Origin: Bradyrhizobium ivorense
GTDB taxonomy: Bacteria; Pseudomonadota; Alphaproteobacteria; Rhizobiales; Xanthobacteraceae
Assembly (NCBI RefSeq): GCF_900696085.1
Contig: NZ_CAADFC020000028.1
Coordinates: 744,001-808,000, forward strand
DNA: 64,000 nt
Direction of reading: 5' to 3'
The translations under genes were made by a program, and so were the position numbers. This document shows positions 15,466-24,045 of the stretch, piece by piece. The notes beneath the pieces were generated by a model. The model saw only the letters and a program-made list of their open reading frames with translations. It searched no databases and was not told the origin of the DNA. How positions within the stretch are numbered: position 1 is the stretch's first letter; the number at the start of each line of letters is the position of its first letter.

Positions 15466-16416
15466 ATGACCAACACTGCGAAGAAGAACCGCTGGCCGGA
15501 ACTGCCGACCGCGGCGTGGCGTGACACCAGCCTGACGCTCCAGCTCTGGACCCAGATCGCCGGCAAGATCCGCCTGACGAAATCGCCCTGGCTCAACCAT
15601 TCCTGGCACGTCACGCTCTATGTCACGGCGCGCGGATTGACGACCTCGCCGATCCCGGACGGCGATCGCACCTTCCAGATCGACTTCGATTTCATCGATC
15701 ACGTGCTGCGTATCTCGACCAGCGACGGCACCGAACGCCAGTTCGCACTGGCCGGACAATCGGTCGCGAGCTTCTACGCAGCGATCATGGCCAGCCTGAA
15801 GGACCTCGGCATCGAGGTTGCGATCGACGAGATGCCGAACGAGCTGCCCGATCCCATCAGGCTTTCGCAGGACACCCAGCACGCATCCTACGATGCCGAT
15901 GCGGTGCGCTGCTTTCACCAGATCCTGGTGAACTGCGACCGGGTCTTCAAGCGCTTCCGCACCGGCTTTCTCGGCAAGGCCAGCCCGGTGCATTTCTTCT
16001 GGGGCAGTTTTGATCTCGCGGTCACGCGCTTCTCGGGTCGCCTCGCGCCGCGGCATCCCGGCGGCGTGCCGCATTTGCCTGACAGCGTGGCGCACGAGGC
16101 CTATTCGCACGAAGTCAGCAGCGCCGGCTTCTGGCCGGGCGGCGGCGCCATCGATTATCCCGCGTTCTATTCCTACGCCTACCCGGAGCCGCCGGGCTAT
16201 CGCAGCAAGCAGGTCGGGCCCGCTGCGGCGTTCTTCAGCGAGGCGCTCGGCGAATTCATTCTGCCCTACGACGCCGTGCGCACCGCGGCCGATCCCGACC
16301 AGGCGCTGCTCGAATTCCTGCAGTCGAGCTATGAGGCTGCCGCGATCAGCGCCAACTGGGATCGCGGCGCGCTCGAATGCGCGCCGGGGCAGCCCGGTGT
16401 GGTCAGAAAGATCTAG
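15466..16416 (+). CDS. DUF5996 family protein
   Basis: 316-residue cytosolic protein without signal peptide or membrane helix. It matches my knowledge of the DUF5996 family: WPELPTAAWRDTSLTLQLWTQ-type opening, a SWHVTLYVTARGLTTSPIP strand pair, and the later FWGSFDLAVTRFSGR and EAYSHEVSSAGFWPGG blocks. Family function is unknown. The conserved His/Trp/Asp clusters hint at a binding pocket, but no known catalytic motif is seen. It stands alone between wrbA and the oppositely oriented acyltransferase. Confidence 0.78.
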   Translation: MTNTAKKNRWPELPTAAWRDTSLTLQLWTQIAGKIRLTKSPWLNHSWHVTLYVTARGLTTSPIPDGDRTFQIDFDFIDHVLRISTSDGTERQFALAGQSVASFYAAIMASLKDLGIEVAIDEMPNELPDPIRLSQDTQHASYDADAVRCFHQILVNCDRVFKRFRTGFLGKASPVHFFWGSFDLAVTRFSGRLAPRHPGGVPHLPDSVAHEAYSHEVSSAGFWPGGGAIDYPAFYSYAYPEPPGYRSKQVGPAAAFFSEALGEFILPYDAVRTAADPDQALLEFLQSSYEAAAISANWDRGALECAPGQPGVVRKI

Positions 16417-16448
16417 CCGAGATCGCGCGCGGACGCCTTGCCGGCCGC

Positions 16449-17636
16449 TCAGTCCTCTTCACGCGACGGCGCCGTCTTGCCGAGCGCCTGCTTCAGCCGC
16501 GCGGTGAGCTTTGGATAGCGGCGCAGCGCCAGCACGGCGCGGTCGCGCAGGGCATGCGGCCGGCCGCGCCAGCTCAGGGATGCGCTGACATCGACCAGCG
16601 GCGTCCGCTGCGGTCCGAAGCGCCGCTTGTAGCTGTAGTTGCCGATCGAGAAATCGAACTCGCGCACGCCATCCTTGTGCAGCGCTGCGATGGTGCGGTC
16701 GATGATCAGCCGGCCCGGCGAGCAGGTCGACCATTTCTCGCCCGCATTGCTGATGCGGATCATGACGTAGCGCGAGCCGGTGCGGATGCCGAGCAGCGTC
16801 GCCACCACCTCGTCGCCTGCCGTGAGCGCGGTCATCAGCGCATAGCCACGAGCGGTGCCTTCGCGCACCAGGTCGCGATAGAACGCGGCGCAATCCTCGT
16901 TGTCGAGCACGTAGTTGATTCCGAGGCCTTCCAGCCGCGTGCCCTGTTGCACCTCCGTCACCGCGAGCAACCCCAGCGCCTCGTCGGTATCGGTCGCGAC
17001 CTTGAAGGCGGCGGACGGTTCGCGCGTGAACACGCGCCAGCTCCGGCCCAGCTCCTTGCGAACCTTCCTGTCGAGCTCGTAACGCCAGGCCTCGTAATCG
17101 TCACCCATGGTGAGCAGATTGCCGTTGACGATCGACGGTCCGGCGCCGTCGAGCAGCGCCAGCGGATTGGGACGCCCGGCAAGCCTTGGCGGCATCTTGC
17201 GCAGACGGATGATATCTGCACCGCCGTTAGATTTGCGCAAAGCGGCCTGCAGATCGCGCCACAGCCGCCGTGCCGCGGCGACGTCGCGCGGAGCGGCCGG
17301 GCCGAGCAGCGGCGCGTTGAAATCGGTGAGATTGAGGTCGGCGAATTCCACGACGCGGAGGCGGCCCTGCCGGTGGCGGATCAGCGGCAGCAGCGCCGCG
17401 CGCTCGCCGCTCGATGCATCGGTAATGACGGCGATCAGCGGATCGACGCCGTCGGTCGCCGCGAAGGCCCGATACCACGACGCATACCATTGCGGATGCT
17501 GGAACGCGGTCGGCGGATCGAACGGGCCCCAGCGCGCCACCGCCTGCGCCCAATCGGAAACCAGCTCGACGCGGAAGCCGACCGCGTCGGAGGATGCCTG
17601 CACCCCGAACTTTTCGGCCGCCGTCAGCACCGTCAT
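16449..17636 (-). CDS. CelD/FemAB-like GNAT acyltransferase
   Basis: 395 residues from the ATG at 17636; a GTG at 17660 would add eight residues. This is the Acetyltransf_6 (CelD/BcsL) fold, two tandem GNAT domains as in FemAB. Visible: PTAFQHPQWYASWYRAF in the first half, and GYALMTALTAGDEVVATLLGI plus GREFDFSIGNYSYKRRFG-like residues in the second (REFDFSIGNYSYKRRFG). Members occur in exopolysaccharide and cellulose clusters, where they probably acylate sugars or lipid-linked intermediates in the cytoplasm. It follows the cupin-like gene by 27 bases on the same strand, as a two-gene unit at the left edge of the polysaccharide locus. Confidence 0.8.
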   Translation of the reverse strand: MTVLTAAEKFGVQASSDAVGFRVELVSDWAQAVARWGPFDPPTAFQHPQWYASWYRAFAATDGVDPLIAVITDASSGERAALLPLIRHRQGRLRVVEFADLNLTDFNAPLLGPAAPRDVAAARRLWRDLQAALRKSNGGADIIRLRKMPPRLAGRPNPLALLDGAGPSIVNGNLLTMGDDYEAWRYELDRKVRKELGRSWRVFTREPSAAFKVATDTDEALGLLAVTEVQQGTRLEGLGINYVLDNEDCAAFYRDLVREGTARGYALMTALTAGDEVVATLLGIRTGSRYVMIRISNAGEKWSTCSPGRLIIDRTIAALHKDGVREFDFSIGNYSYKRRFGPQRTPLVDVSASLSWRGRPHALRDRAVLALRRYPKLTARLKQALGKTAPSREED

Positions 17637-17663
17637 GTCAGCACCTGCGTCCCGCGCCACGAC

Positions 17664-18611
17664 TTATGCCGCTTCCAGCGCCGGCTTCGGCAGGTCGACG
17701 ATCTTGCCGAGATCGGTCTCGTCGAGACGGAAGTCGATCGCGCGCCGCACCGCGCGCTCGCGCTTCACCCATTTGCCGTCACGCAGCAGCTTCTGCATCA
17801 CCTGCTTGGCGAAGAACACCGGCCCGCGGATGCTGCGGTTGCGCGGCGCGTAGCCGAATCTGTGACGCAGCATGCCGTTGGCCAAATGCAGGATCTGGGC
17901 GCGGCGGATGTCGTCGTTCACATAGGAGATCGTCATCGAGATGTTCACGGTGTCGAGGTTCTCGACCCGGTGCGGCGCATTGAGCGGCCAGTTCAGCATC
18001 TGGCCGGGCTCGAGATCGATCACCTTGGCGTGCCAGTCGTACCAGGGCTCGTAGGGGATATCGACCTCGACATCGAACAGCGCGATGTTCTCCAGGTGCT
18101 CGGGCCGGATGAACGGCTTGGTGTTGGGATAGATGTAGACGCGCTTGCGGCCGGAAATCTGCACCAGGCCCTGGCCCGGCAGATCGGCGTGGTAATAGAC
18201 CTGCGCGTCGGGCGACGAGATCAGAATGCCGGCCTGGTGCGTCGGCGCGTCGAAGCCCGGCACCCTGGCGGCGATCTCGCCGAACATCTGCTCGATCATG
18301 TCGCGGTAGCGGCGATCGACCGCGGTGACGTTGCGCAAATTGAGCCACAGCCCGCCGCGCGAGATCGCCTCGATCACCTCGCGGCCGCACAGCCTGCCGA
18401 TCTCGCCCTCGCGCCACACCCGGCTCGATCCCTTGGCGCCGGTCTTGACCAGGCTGTAATGCTCGCGCGGGTAATGCTCGATCAGTCTGGCGAGATCATC
18501 CATCGAGAACGCCGGCTGCTTGTGCATGGCGTGCTCGAGCCGGATCGGCGCATGGCCCCACAGCTTGGAATGCTTGTCGTCCCAGTTGGTGAAGATCCGG
18601 CCTGTCGTCAT
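17664..18611 (-). CDS. Cupin-like (JmjC-type) putative Fe(II) oxygenase
   Basis: 315-residue soluble protein. A double-stranded beta-helix core is suggested by YYHADLPGQGLVQISGRKRVYIY and GQMLNWPLNAPHRVEN; this places H141, D143 and H214 as a possible HxD...H metal triad, typical of cupin_8/JmjC hydroxylases that use Fe(II) and 2-oxoglutarate. Homologues are sometimes called transcriptional regulators, for which I see no HTH. Upstream of and on the same strand as the acyltransferase, it may modify a protein or glycan precursor of the polysaccharide pathway. Function is inferred from the motif alone. Confidence 0.68.
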   Translation of the reverse strand: MTTGRIFTNWDDKHSKLWGHAPIRLEHAMHKQPAFSMDDLARLIEHYPREHYSLVKTGAKGSSRVWREGEIGRLCGREVIEAISRGGLWLNLRNVTAVDRRYRDMIEQMFGEIAARVPGFDAPTHQAGILISSPDAQVYYHADLPGQGLVQISGRKRVYIYPNTKPFIRPEHLENIALFDVEVDIPYEPWYDWHAKVIDLEPGQMLNWPLNAPHRVENLDTVNISMTISYVNDDIRRAQILHLANGMLRHRFGYAPRNRSIRGPVFFAKQVMQKLLRDGKWVKRERAVRRAIDFRLDETDLGKIVDLPKPALEAA

Positions 18612-18803
18612 TGTCGCGCTCCTGGTGCTGCGCCATTTCGCTTCATCCGATGTCCCGTTCCGGGACGTGCGGACGGCTTTGAGCTAGGGATTGGCAAGAT
18701 CGGTGCCGCCCTGTATGCGACGCCGCTTACCGGAAGCTAATGTCTCGGCGATATGGCTAACCGCGACGCCGACACCGGCCAACGAGAACCGATAACAGGC
18801 ACG

Positions 18804-19895
18804 ATGACGCCAAAATCCCGATATCGGGCGCTGTTTCTCGACGCCGGGCCGCAGATGCAATGCGGCGTCGGGCAGTTCACACGCCTCGCACAGGCGACGC
18901 TCGAGAAGATCGAGCCCGGCGCTAGCACGGTGTTAACCCTGACCCAGAGCGATGGGACGATCGGCGAGATCTGGCGCGCAGTCGGCAGCGCCGAGAGCGT
19001 GGTGTGCAACTTCCCGATCGTGGCCTGGAAACGGGTGATCGTCCGGCCGCTGCTGGCGCTGCTGTTCGCGCGGCTGCGGCGGCGCAAGGTTGTCCTGATC
19101 CAGCACGAATGGGCCGGCCTCAACACGCTGCGCCGGCTGACCTACATCCCGGCTCTGTGGCTTGCCAGCAGCATCGTGATGTTCTCGCCGCTGGTGCGGC
19201 GTGAACTCGCCGACGATCGCCTGATGCGCGGCATGCTGCGGAAATGCGTGCTGGCGCCGCTGCCGCCCAACATCGAGGCGCCGGCCGGCATCGCGGACTC
19301 GATGCTGCTGCAGCGACTCGTTGCCGCGCGTGGCGACGGCCGGCTCATCATCGGCCATTTCGGCTCGCTCTATCCGGGCAAGCAGCCGAACGCGCTGCTG
19401 GCGATCGGCGCGATCCTGAAGCAGCGCGGACTGCGGCCGCTGGTCATCTATATCGGCTCCTTCATCCGCGGCGTCGACAATATCGAGCAGAAATTCGACG
19501 GACGGGTTGCCGAGCTCGGCTTGAAGGGCGACGTGATCGTCTCCGGCTATATCGGCTCCGATCACGAGGTGTTCGGCCTGCTCGGCGAGGTCGATGTGTT
19601 CTGCTACCCGCTCAACGAGGGCCTGACCGCGCGGCGCTCGAGCGTGCTGGCCTGCGTGCAGTCCGGCCGGCCGCTGATCGCCACCGGCCCGGCGCTGCCC
19701 GACGAATTCGACCACCATCCGCGCTTCAAGGAATTGATCGACCGCGGCGCCGTCCAACTGGTGCCGCGCGACGCCGACAGCATCGCCTATGCCGACCGGA
19801 TCGTCGCGGCGCTGAAGCGGCCGACGGTGCCGGTGCCATTCGACTTCGAGGGCTGGTGGACCGACGTGGCGAAGGCGATCCGCGCACAGCTGTGA
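18804..19895 (+). CDS. Glycosyltransferase, GT-B fold (GT4-like)
   Basis: 363 residues from the ATG at 18804; an in-frame ATG at 18753 would add 17 polar residues without a ribosome site. N-terminal half: DAGPQMQCGVGQFTR, the glycine loop of GT-B enzymes, and LIQHEWAG. C-terminal half: IIGHFGSLYPGKQPNALL and the donor-binding ECYP-like stretch DVFCYPLNEGLTARRSSVLA. It should add a sugar from a nucleotide donor to a lipid-linked glycan on the cytoplasmic face. Divergent from the cupin/acyltransferase pair, it is the last cluster gene before the accessory island. Confidence 0.83.
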   Translation: MTPKSRYRALFLDAGPQMQCGVGQFTRLAQATLEKIEPGASTVLTLTQSDGTIGEIWRAVGSAESVVCNFPIVAWKRVIVRPLLALLFARLRRRKVVLIQHEWAGLNTLRRLTYIPALWLASSIVMFSPLVRRELADDRLMRGMLRKCVLAPLPPNIEAPAGIADSMLLQRLVAARGDGRLIIGHFGSLYPGKQPNALLAIGAILKQRGLRPLVIYIGSFIRGVDNIEQKFDGRVAELGLKGDVIVSGYIGSDHEVFGLLGEVDVFCYPLNEGLTARRSSVLACVQSGRPLIATGPALPDEFDHHPRFKELIDRGAVQLVPRDADSIAYADRIVAALKRPTVPVPFDFEGWWTDVAKAIRAQL

Positions 19896-20251
19896 AGGAT
19901 TCGCTCGGGAACTCGCCGCCGCAGGGGCGCGCCGCCGTTATCGACAAAACAACCCCATGCAAAGTAGCCGCCGGCGGCTGCCGGCGCTCGACCAGACGCC
20001 GCTTGACACGTCGGGCAAGTCAGGGGTAATCTTCCAATATTCCGAAATCTCGCCGCCTTCGTCGGCGCCAACTAGGCCGTGTACCCATAAACCCAGCGGC
20101 GTGATGCAACGAACGCAATGTCCGCTTCGCCCCTATAGCGGCTGGGTTCGCGCGGCGGCGCAATATGTCGCGACGGGGCCAGATGCAGACTCATGCGCCG
20201 CAGCAAACGAGGGGCTATTCGATCACCTCGTTGGCGCGAGCGTGCGCGGGC
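19896..20251. other. Gene-free left edge of accessory island
   Basis: No convincing gene in 356 bases. It holds AATGTCCGCTTCGCCCCTAT followed by AGCGG (20117-20141), a half-palindromic motif that recurs in degenerate form at 23779-23807, 23831-23854 and 25761-25785, that is, inside and at the other edge of the same island. Base composition is more AT-rich than in the flanking polysaccharide genes. Confidence 0.5.
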
Positions 20252-21991
20252 TCATTCGGGCAGCCCTGCTTTGCGGAGACCTTCGGTCAACAGCTTCGCG
20301 TTTGATTGTCCGCCCCGGGCGATCCACGCAGATATTGTGAAGGCGGGATCGAGCTCAAGCAGACGCGCCGCCGCCTCACGCGCCTCAACGTCGTGTCCGA
20401 GATGGGCGAAAGCGGACGCGAGAAAACGGTAAGTTCCCGGATAGGAAGGATGCTGACGAAGGGCTTTCCTCCCTACGACGATGGCCTCTTCAAAGCGACC
20501 AAGCTCAATAAAGGCAAACCCCATCCCAGCGAACACCATCAGCGGATCTACCGGACTCATGCGAATGGCACGTTCAAAGCTCCGAATCGCTTCCTCCGGC
20601 AGCCCCGCAATTCTATAGACCCAGCCTCGGGCGTTCCATGCGAGATATGAATTTGGGTTGAGCGCGACCGCCCGGTCAGCCATTTCGATCGCACTTTCAT
20701 CATCGCCGACCATCCACGCCCAGATTGGGCCAGCCCGCGCCAAAATGTCTGGATCGCTGTCGTCGACGCTCAATGCCAGGCGAACAAGCCGAACTGCTTC
20801 CTTCCTCTCGAATTGAGGATCGCTCGTATAGCCGGAAAGGACGTTTTGCACGTGACAGGCACTTGCCAGAGCAGCGGCCAAACCATACCGAGGCTCAAGC
20901 TCCAGGGCGCGGTGAGCCAGCCGAAGCGCTTCGGCCAAACTCTCGCGGGTTATCAAATACCACTGCAGTGTGGCTCGGAGATAAAAATCATACGCGCTGA
21001 GGTTCTCTGGTCGCCGCCGCGTCGTCATTGCAAGTTCTGTTTCGAACAATTTCGGCTGGATGGCCGAGACAACGGCGACCGTGACTTCGTCCTGAAGCGC
21101 GAAAACGTCTGTCAGGTCACGCTCGATCCTGTCTGCCCAGATATGCGCGCCTGTTATCGCGTCGATCAATTGCGCCGCTATGCGAACTTTCCCTGAGGCC
21201 TTGCGCACAGACCCCTCGAGGACATAGCGCACGCCAAGCCTGCGCCCGACTTCCTTGATATCGACGGCTTTGCCCTTGAAAGTGAAGCTCGAATTGCGAG
21301 CGATCACGAACAACGATTTGAACCGCGAAAGCGCGGTGATGATCTCCTCAACCATTCCGTCCGCAAAATACGCCTGCTCGGGATCGCCGGACATGTTCTC
21401 GAACGGCAGCACGGCGATCGACGGCTTGTCCGGGAGTGGCGGGGCCGCACTTAGCCTCTCGGTTAGCGCGCTATGCGCTCCCGCGCGGACGGCGTATGTG
21501 CGGACCGGCTTGGAGATGTTCTTGAGCCGCTGCTCGCCGCGATCCTCGAAGCCAACGTCCAGCTTGCCTTCGACTTCGCTGTACACCTTTTCGGAAATCA
21601 GGACGCCTCCCGGGTCGGCGATCCCCTCCAGCCGCACAGCAATGTTGACCCCGTCGCCGTAGAGGTCGCCGTCCTGCCCAACGATAACGTCACCGAGGTT
21701 GAGCCCGACGCGTAACCTGAGGGGACTGCCGCCCGAGGCGAGATGATCCTGAATTTCAACCGCGCACCTCATGGCGGCTAAAGGACTCGCGAACTCGGCG
21801 AGCGCGCCGTCACCCGTAGTTTTGATAAGCCGCCCTTCGTGGCGGGAGAAACTAGGCTCGATCAGCTCTCGCTCCAGCCGCTCGAACTCGGCGTAGGTGG
21901 CCTCCTCGTCGCGTTCCATGAGCGCAGAATAACCCACCACGTCAGCGGCCAAGATTGCCGCTAGTCGCCTTTGAACCCGCTGCTCCGTCAC
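20252..21991 (-). CDS. Class III adenylate/guanylate cyclase with TPR repeats
   Basis: 579 residues. The cyclase domain (about 8-175) has both metal aspartates, D17 in LAADVVGYS and D61 in TTGDGALAEF, plus GLNLGDVIVGQDGDLYGDGVN. A linker leads to a TolB-N-like domain (PSIAVLPFENMSGDPE...RFKSLFVIARNSSF...AQLIDAITGAHIWADR, about 190-335) and a TPR region to the end (AYFA... then repeats of the YLAWNARGWVYRIAG type). This architecture is greatly expanded in Bradyrhizobium, where it makes cAMP in response to unknown cues. It is soluble, with no membrane segment. Its lower third-position GC compared with neighbours suggests acquisition. Confidence 0.9.
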   Translation of the reverse strand: MTEQRVQRRLAAILAADVVGYSALMERDEEATYAEFERLERELIEPSFSRHEGRLIKTTGDGALAEFASPLAAMRCAVEIQDHLASGGSPLRLRVGLNLGDVIVGQDGDLYGDGVNIAVRLEGIADPGGVLISEKVYSEVEGKLDVGFEDRGEQRLKNISKPVRTYAVRAGAHSALTERLSAAPPLPDKPSIAVLPFENMSGDPEQAYFADGMVEEIITALSRFKSLFVIARNSSFTFKGKAVDIKEVGRRLGVRYVLEGSVRKASGKVRIAAQLIDAITGAHIWADRIERDLTDVFALQDEVTVAVVSAIQPKLFETELAMTTRRRPENLSAYDFYLRATLQWYLITRESLAEALRLAHRALELEPRYGLAAALASACHVQNVLSGYTSDPQFERKEAVRLVRLALSVDDSDPDILARAGPIWAWMVGDDESAIEMADRAVALNPNSYLAWNARGWVYRIAGLPEEAIRSFERAIRMSPVDPLMVFAGMGFAFIELGRFEEAIVVGRKALRQHPSYPGTYRFLASAFAHLGHDVEAREAAARLLELDPAFTISAWIARGGQSNAKLLTEGLRKAGLPE

Positions 21992-22182
21992 AGCGCCCTC
22001 CGAACGACCAAACTAACCACGCCGCTGGGACAAGGAGCAGTCTAGCACTTTGCTGTGGACCTGTGAGCGGTAATTGGGGAGGCATTTGCCGGGCCCATGG
22101 CAGGGGCTGCGTTCGCTTTTCCGTTGCCGGGTGCAAGGCAAAGCGCCCCGGCCAATTCAATGCACTATGTCTCTTATGGGTC

Positions 22183-23742
22183 TTGGCCGTGTAAAAACGG
22201 CCCTTAGGGATGTCCGGCCTGGCAGCCAGAGCCTGGCGAATCTCAGGCCACGATCGCGACGATAAGCGGCTTGACCCCGACGATGTTCATGACCCGTGTC
22301 AGATTATAGGCCAGAACCGAGAGAGCCATCTCGGTAGCTACTTTTGGAAGCGTTTTGGTCAGGAAGTGCGTCGCTCCCATGCGGGCCTTCATCGTGCCGA
22401 ACGGATGCTCGACTGTCTCGCGACGCTGGCGCATCGCTTCTGGGTTTGCATCAAGGCGCTGCTGCACGGCCTCGAGCAGATGCTCATGCTCCCACCGCGC
22501 AATTCGCCGCTCCGGCCCGGTTGTGCATTGCGATTTGAGCGCACAATTTTGACAGGCTGTGGTCCAGTAGCGCCGCAGCATCTTGCCGTCTTCTTCACTC
22601 GTATAGCGATACGGCAATCGCTCCCCAGCCGGGCATCGATAGGCGTCCTCCTCTGGCAAATAGGCAAAGTCCTGCTTACCGAAGCGCCCATCTGCCTTGG
22701 CACCTGATGTCAGCGGTTTGGGCAGGGTTACCGTGATGCCTGCTTCGTGACACGCGAGGATTTCTGGGCTGTTGAAGTAGCCACGGTCGGCCACAGCTTC
22801 CAGCGTCTCGGTCTTTAGAACAGCCTTCGCCTGCTTGGCCATATTGGCCAGTTGTGCCCGATCTGAGCCGCTGTTCGTTACCTCGTGCGTCACAATCAGA
22901 TGATGCTTGGTGTCGACCGCGACCTGCACATTGTAGCCGACGACGCCGGACCCGCGCCCGCTGGTTGCCATCGAACGGCTGTCGGGATCGGTCAGGGAGA
23001 TTTGCTGATCGGGTGACGCAAGCATCCGCTTCTCGTAGACAGCAAGCTTGCCCATTTCCTCCCTCAGCTTTGTCAGCTTCTCGGTGAGCCTCGTGACCTT
23101 CGCAGCCAGCGCCTCCGTCGGCTCCTGCCGGTCGGCGGTGTCGAGTTGGCTCAGATAGCGCGCGACGCTCTCCTCGAGCCGAGCACGCCGCCGCTCCACC
23201 TTCGCCCGGGTGAAGTTCCTGTCCCGGTTGTTCACCGCTTTGAACTTGCTGCCGTCGATGGCGACGCTCGACGTCGCGAGAAGCCCCATCTCTCGGCAGA
23301 GCTCGATGAAGCGCGCACAGACCTTGCGGAGCGCCAGGCCGTTGTCCTTGCGGAAATCCGCGATCGTCTTATGATCCGGAGCGAGCCGACCCAGCAGCCA
23401 CATCACCTCGACATTGCGGCCGGACTCTCGTTCGAGCCGTCGGCTCGACTGCACCCGGTTCAGATAGCCATAGATGTAAAGCTTTAAGAGAACCGAGGGG
23501 TGGTACGACGGTCGACCCGTTGCCGCCGGCTCCACCCCCTCAAAGCCCATCTCAGCCAAATCGAGCGCATCGACAAACGCGTCGATCACGCGAACGGGGT
23601 TGCTCTCGTCAATGAAATCATCGAGGCATTCGGGCAATAGCGTCCATTGCCCGCGATCCGCCTCTTCAACGAAGCGACCCATCAATTTCTCCCTAGAATC
23701 ACGGGAGAATCATAACCGCGGCACCGCGTTTTCACACAGCCA
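22183..23742. mobile_element. IS1182-family insertion sequence
   Basis: Contains one intact transposase gene. Imperfect terminal inverted repeats: GGCCGTGTAAAAACG (22185-22199) against CGTTTTCACACAGCC (23727-23741), 13 of 15 matching. GGGTC on both sides (22178-22182 and 23743-23747) is a candidate 5-bp target duplication. Length of about 1.56 kb is in the IS1182 range. It separates the two cyclase genes of the island. Confidence 0.82.
22243..23682 (-). CDS. IS1182-type DDE transposase
   Basis: 479 residues from the ATG at 23682 (a TTG precedes it). The N-terminal DUF772-type region has PVRVIDAFVDALDLAEMGF and GRPSYHPSVLLKLYIYGYL, standard for IS1182/IS5-like transposases. The catalytic core shows VAVDTKHHLIVTHEV (first Asp) and VADRGYFN (second Asp), with the Glu further on; a Cys cluster CQNCALKSQC precedes the last third, where PFGTMKARMG is also typical. 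Full length and unbroken, so possibly still active. Confidence 0.93.
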   Translation of the reverse strand: MGRFVEEADRGQWTLLPECLDDFIDESNPVRVIDAFVDALDLAEMGFEGVEPAATGRPSYHPSVLLKLYIYGYLNRVQSSRRLERESGRNVEVMWLLGRLAPDHKTIADFRKDNGLALRKVCARFIELCREMGLLATSSVAIDGSKFKAVNNRDRNFTRAKVERRRARLEESVARYLSQLDTADRQEPTEALAAKVTRLTEKLTKLREEMGKLAVYEKRMLASPDQQISLTDPDSRSMATSGRGSGVVGYNVQVAVDTKHHLIVTHEVTNSGSDRAQLANMAKQAKAVLKTETLEAVADRGYFNSPEILACHEAGITVTLPKPLTSGAKADGRFGKQDFAYLPEEDAYRCPAGERLPYRYTSEEDGKMLRRYWTTACQNCALKSQCTTGPERRIARWEHEHLLEAVQQRLDANPEAMRQRRETVEHPFGTMKARMGATHFLTKTLPKVATEMALSVLAYNLTRVMNIVGVKPLIVAIVA

Positions 23743-24045
23743 GGGTCACAAGCGGCGGTATGGACGAGCACGGACCGGCGTCCAGTCTGCCCCTATCAGC
23801 GGACATCACAAGGGCTTCGGCGGTGTTCGGCTTAGGGGCCATAAGCGGTCATTCCAAAGACACATGCTGAATAGATTGGGCAGGCAGACACGGCCGCCTT
23901 GAAACGCCGCACGATCTTGCTTCTCGGCTCCTTTGCATCACGATCTTGAGTGCACCATCGGCATAGGCCGGTGCAGCGTTCGTCGGCCTTATGCGGACTA
24001 ATGTGAGAGCACCCGTGCCCGGCCGAAGCAAAGCCTCGATCTTAT
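23743..24045. other. Gene-free island spacer with degenerate repeats
   Basis: No supported gene. Two degenerate copies of the island motif are present: CTGCCCCTATCAGCGGACAT (23787-23806) and GGGGCCATAAGCGG (23835-23848). These look like remnants of older DNA disrupted by insertions. The cyclase gene on the right ends at 24046. Confidence 0.45.

Noticed and set aside
16377..18740. 787-codon open frame opposite the acyltransferase and cupin-like genes
   Set aside because: His/Arg-rich translation with no domain; both genes on the other strand are well supported.
19957..20340. 127-codon open frame left of the TPR cyclase gene
   Set aside because: Overlaps the cyclase 3' end, and its composition and lack of a ribosome site do not support a gene.
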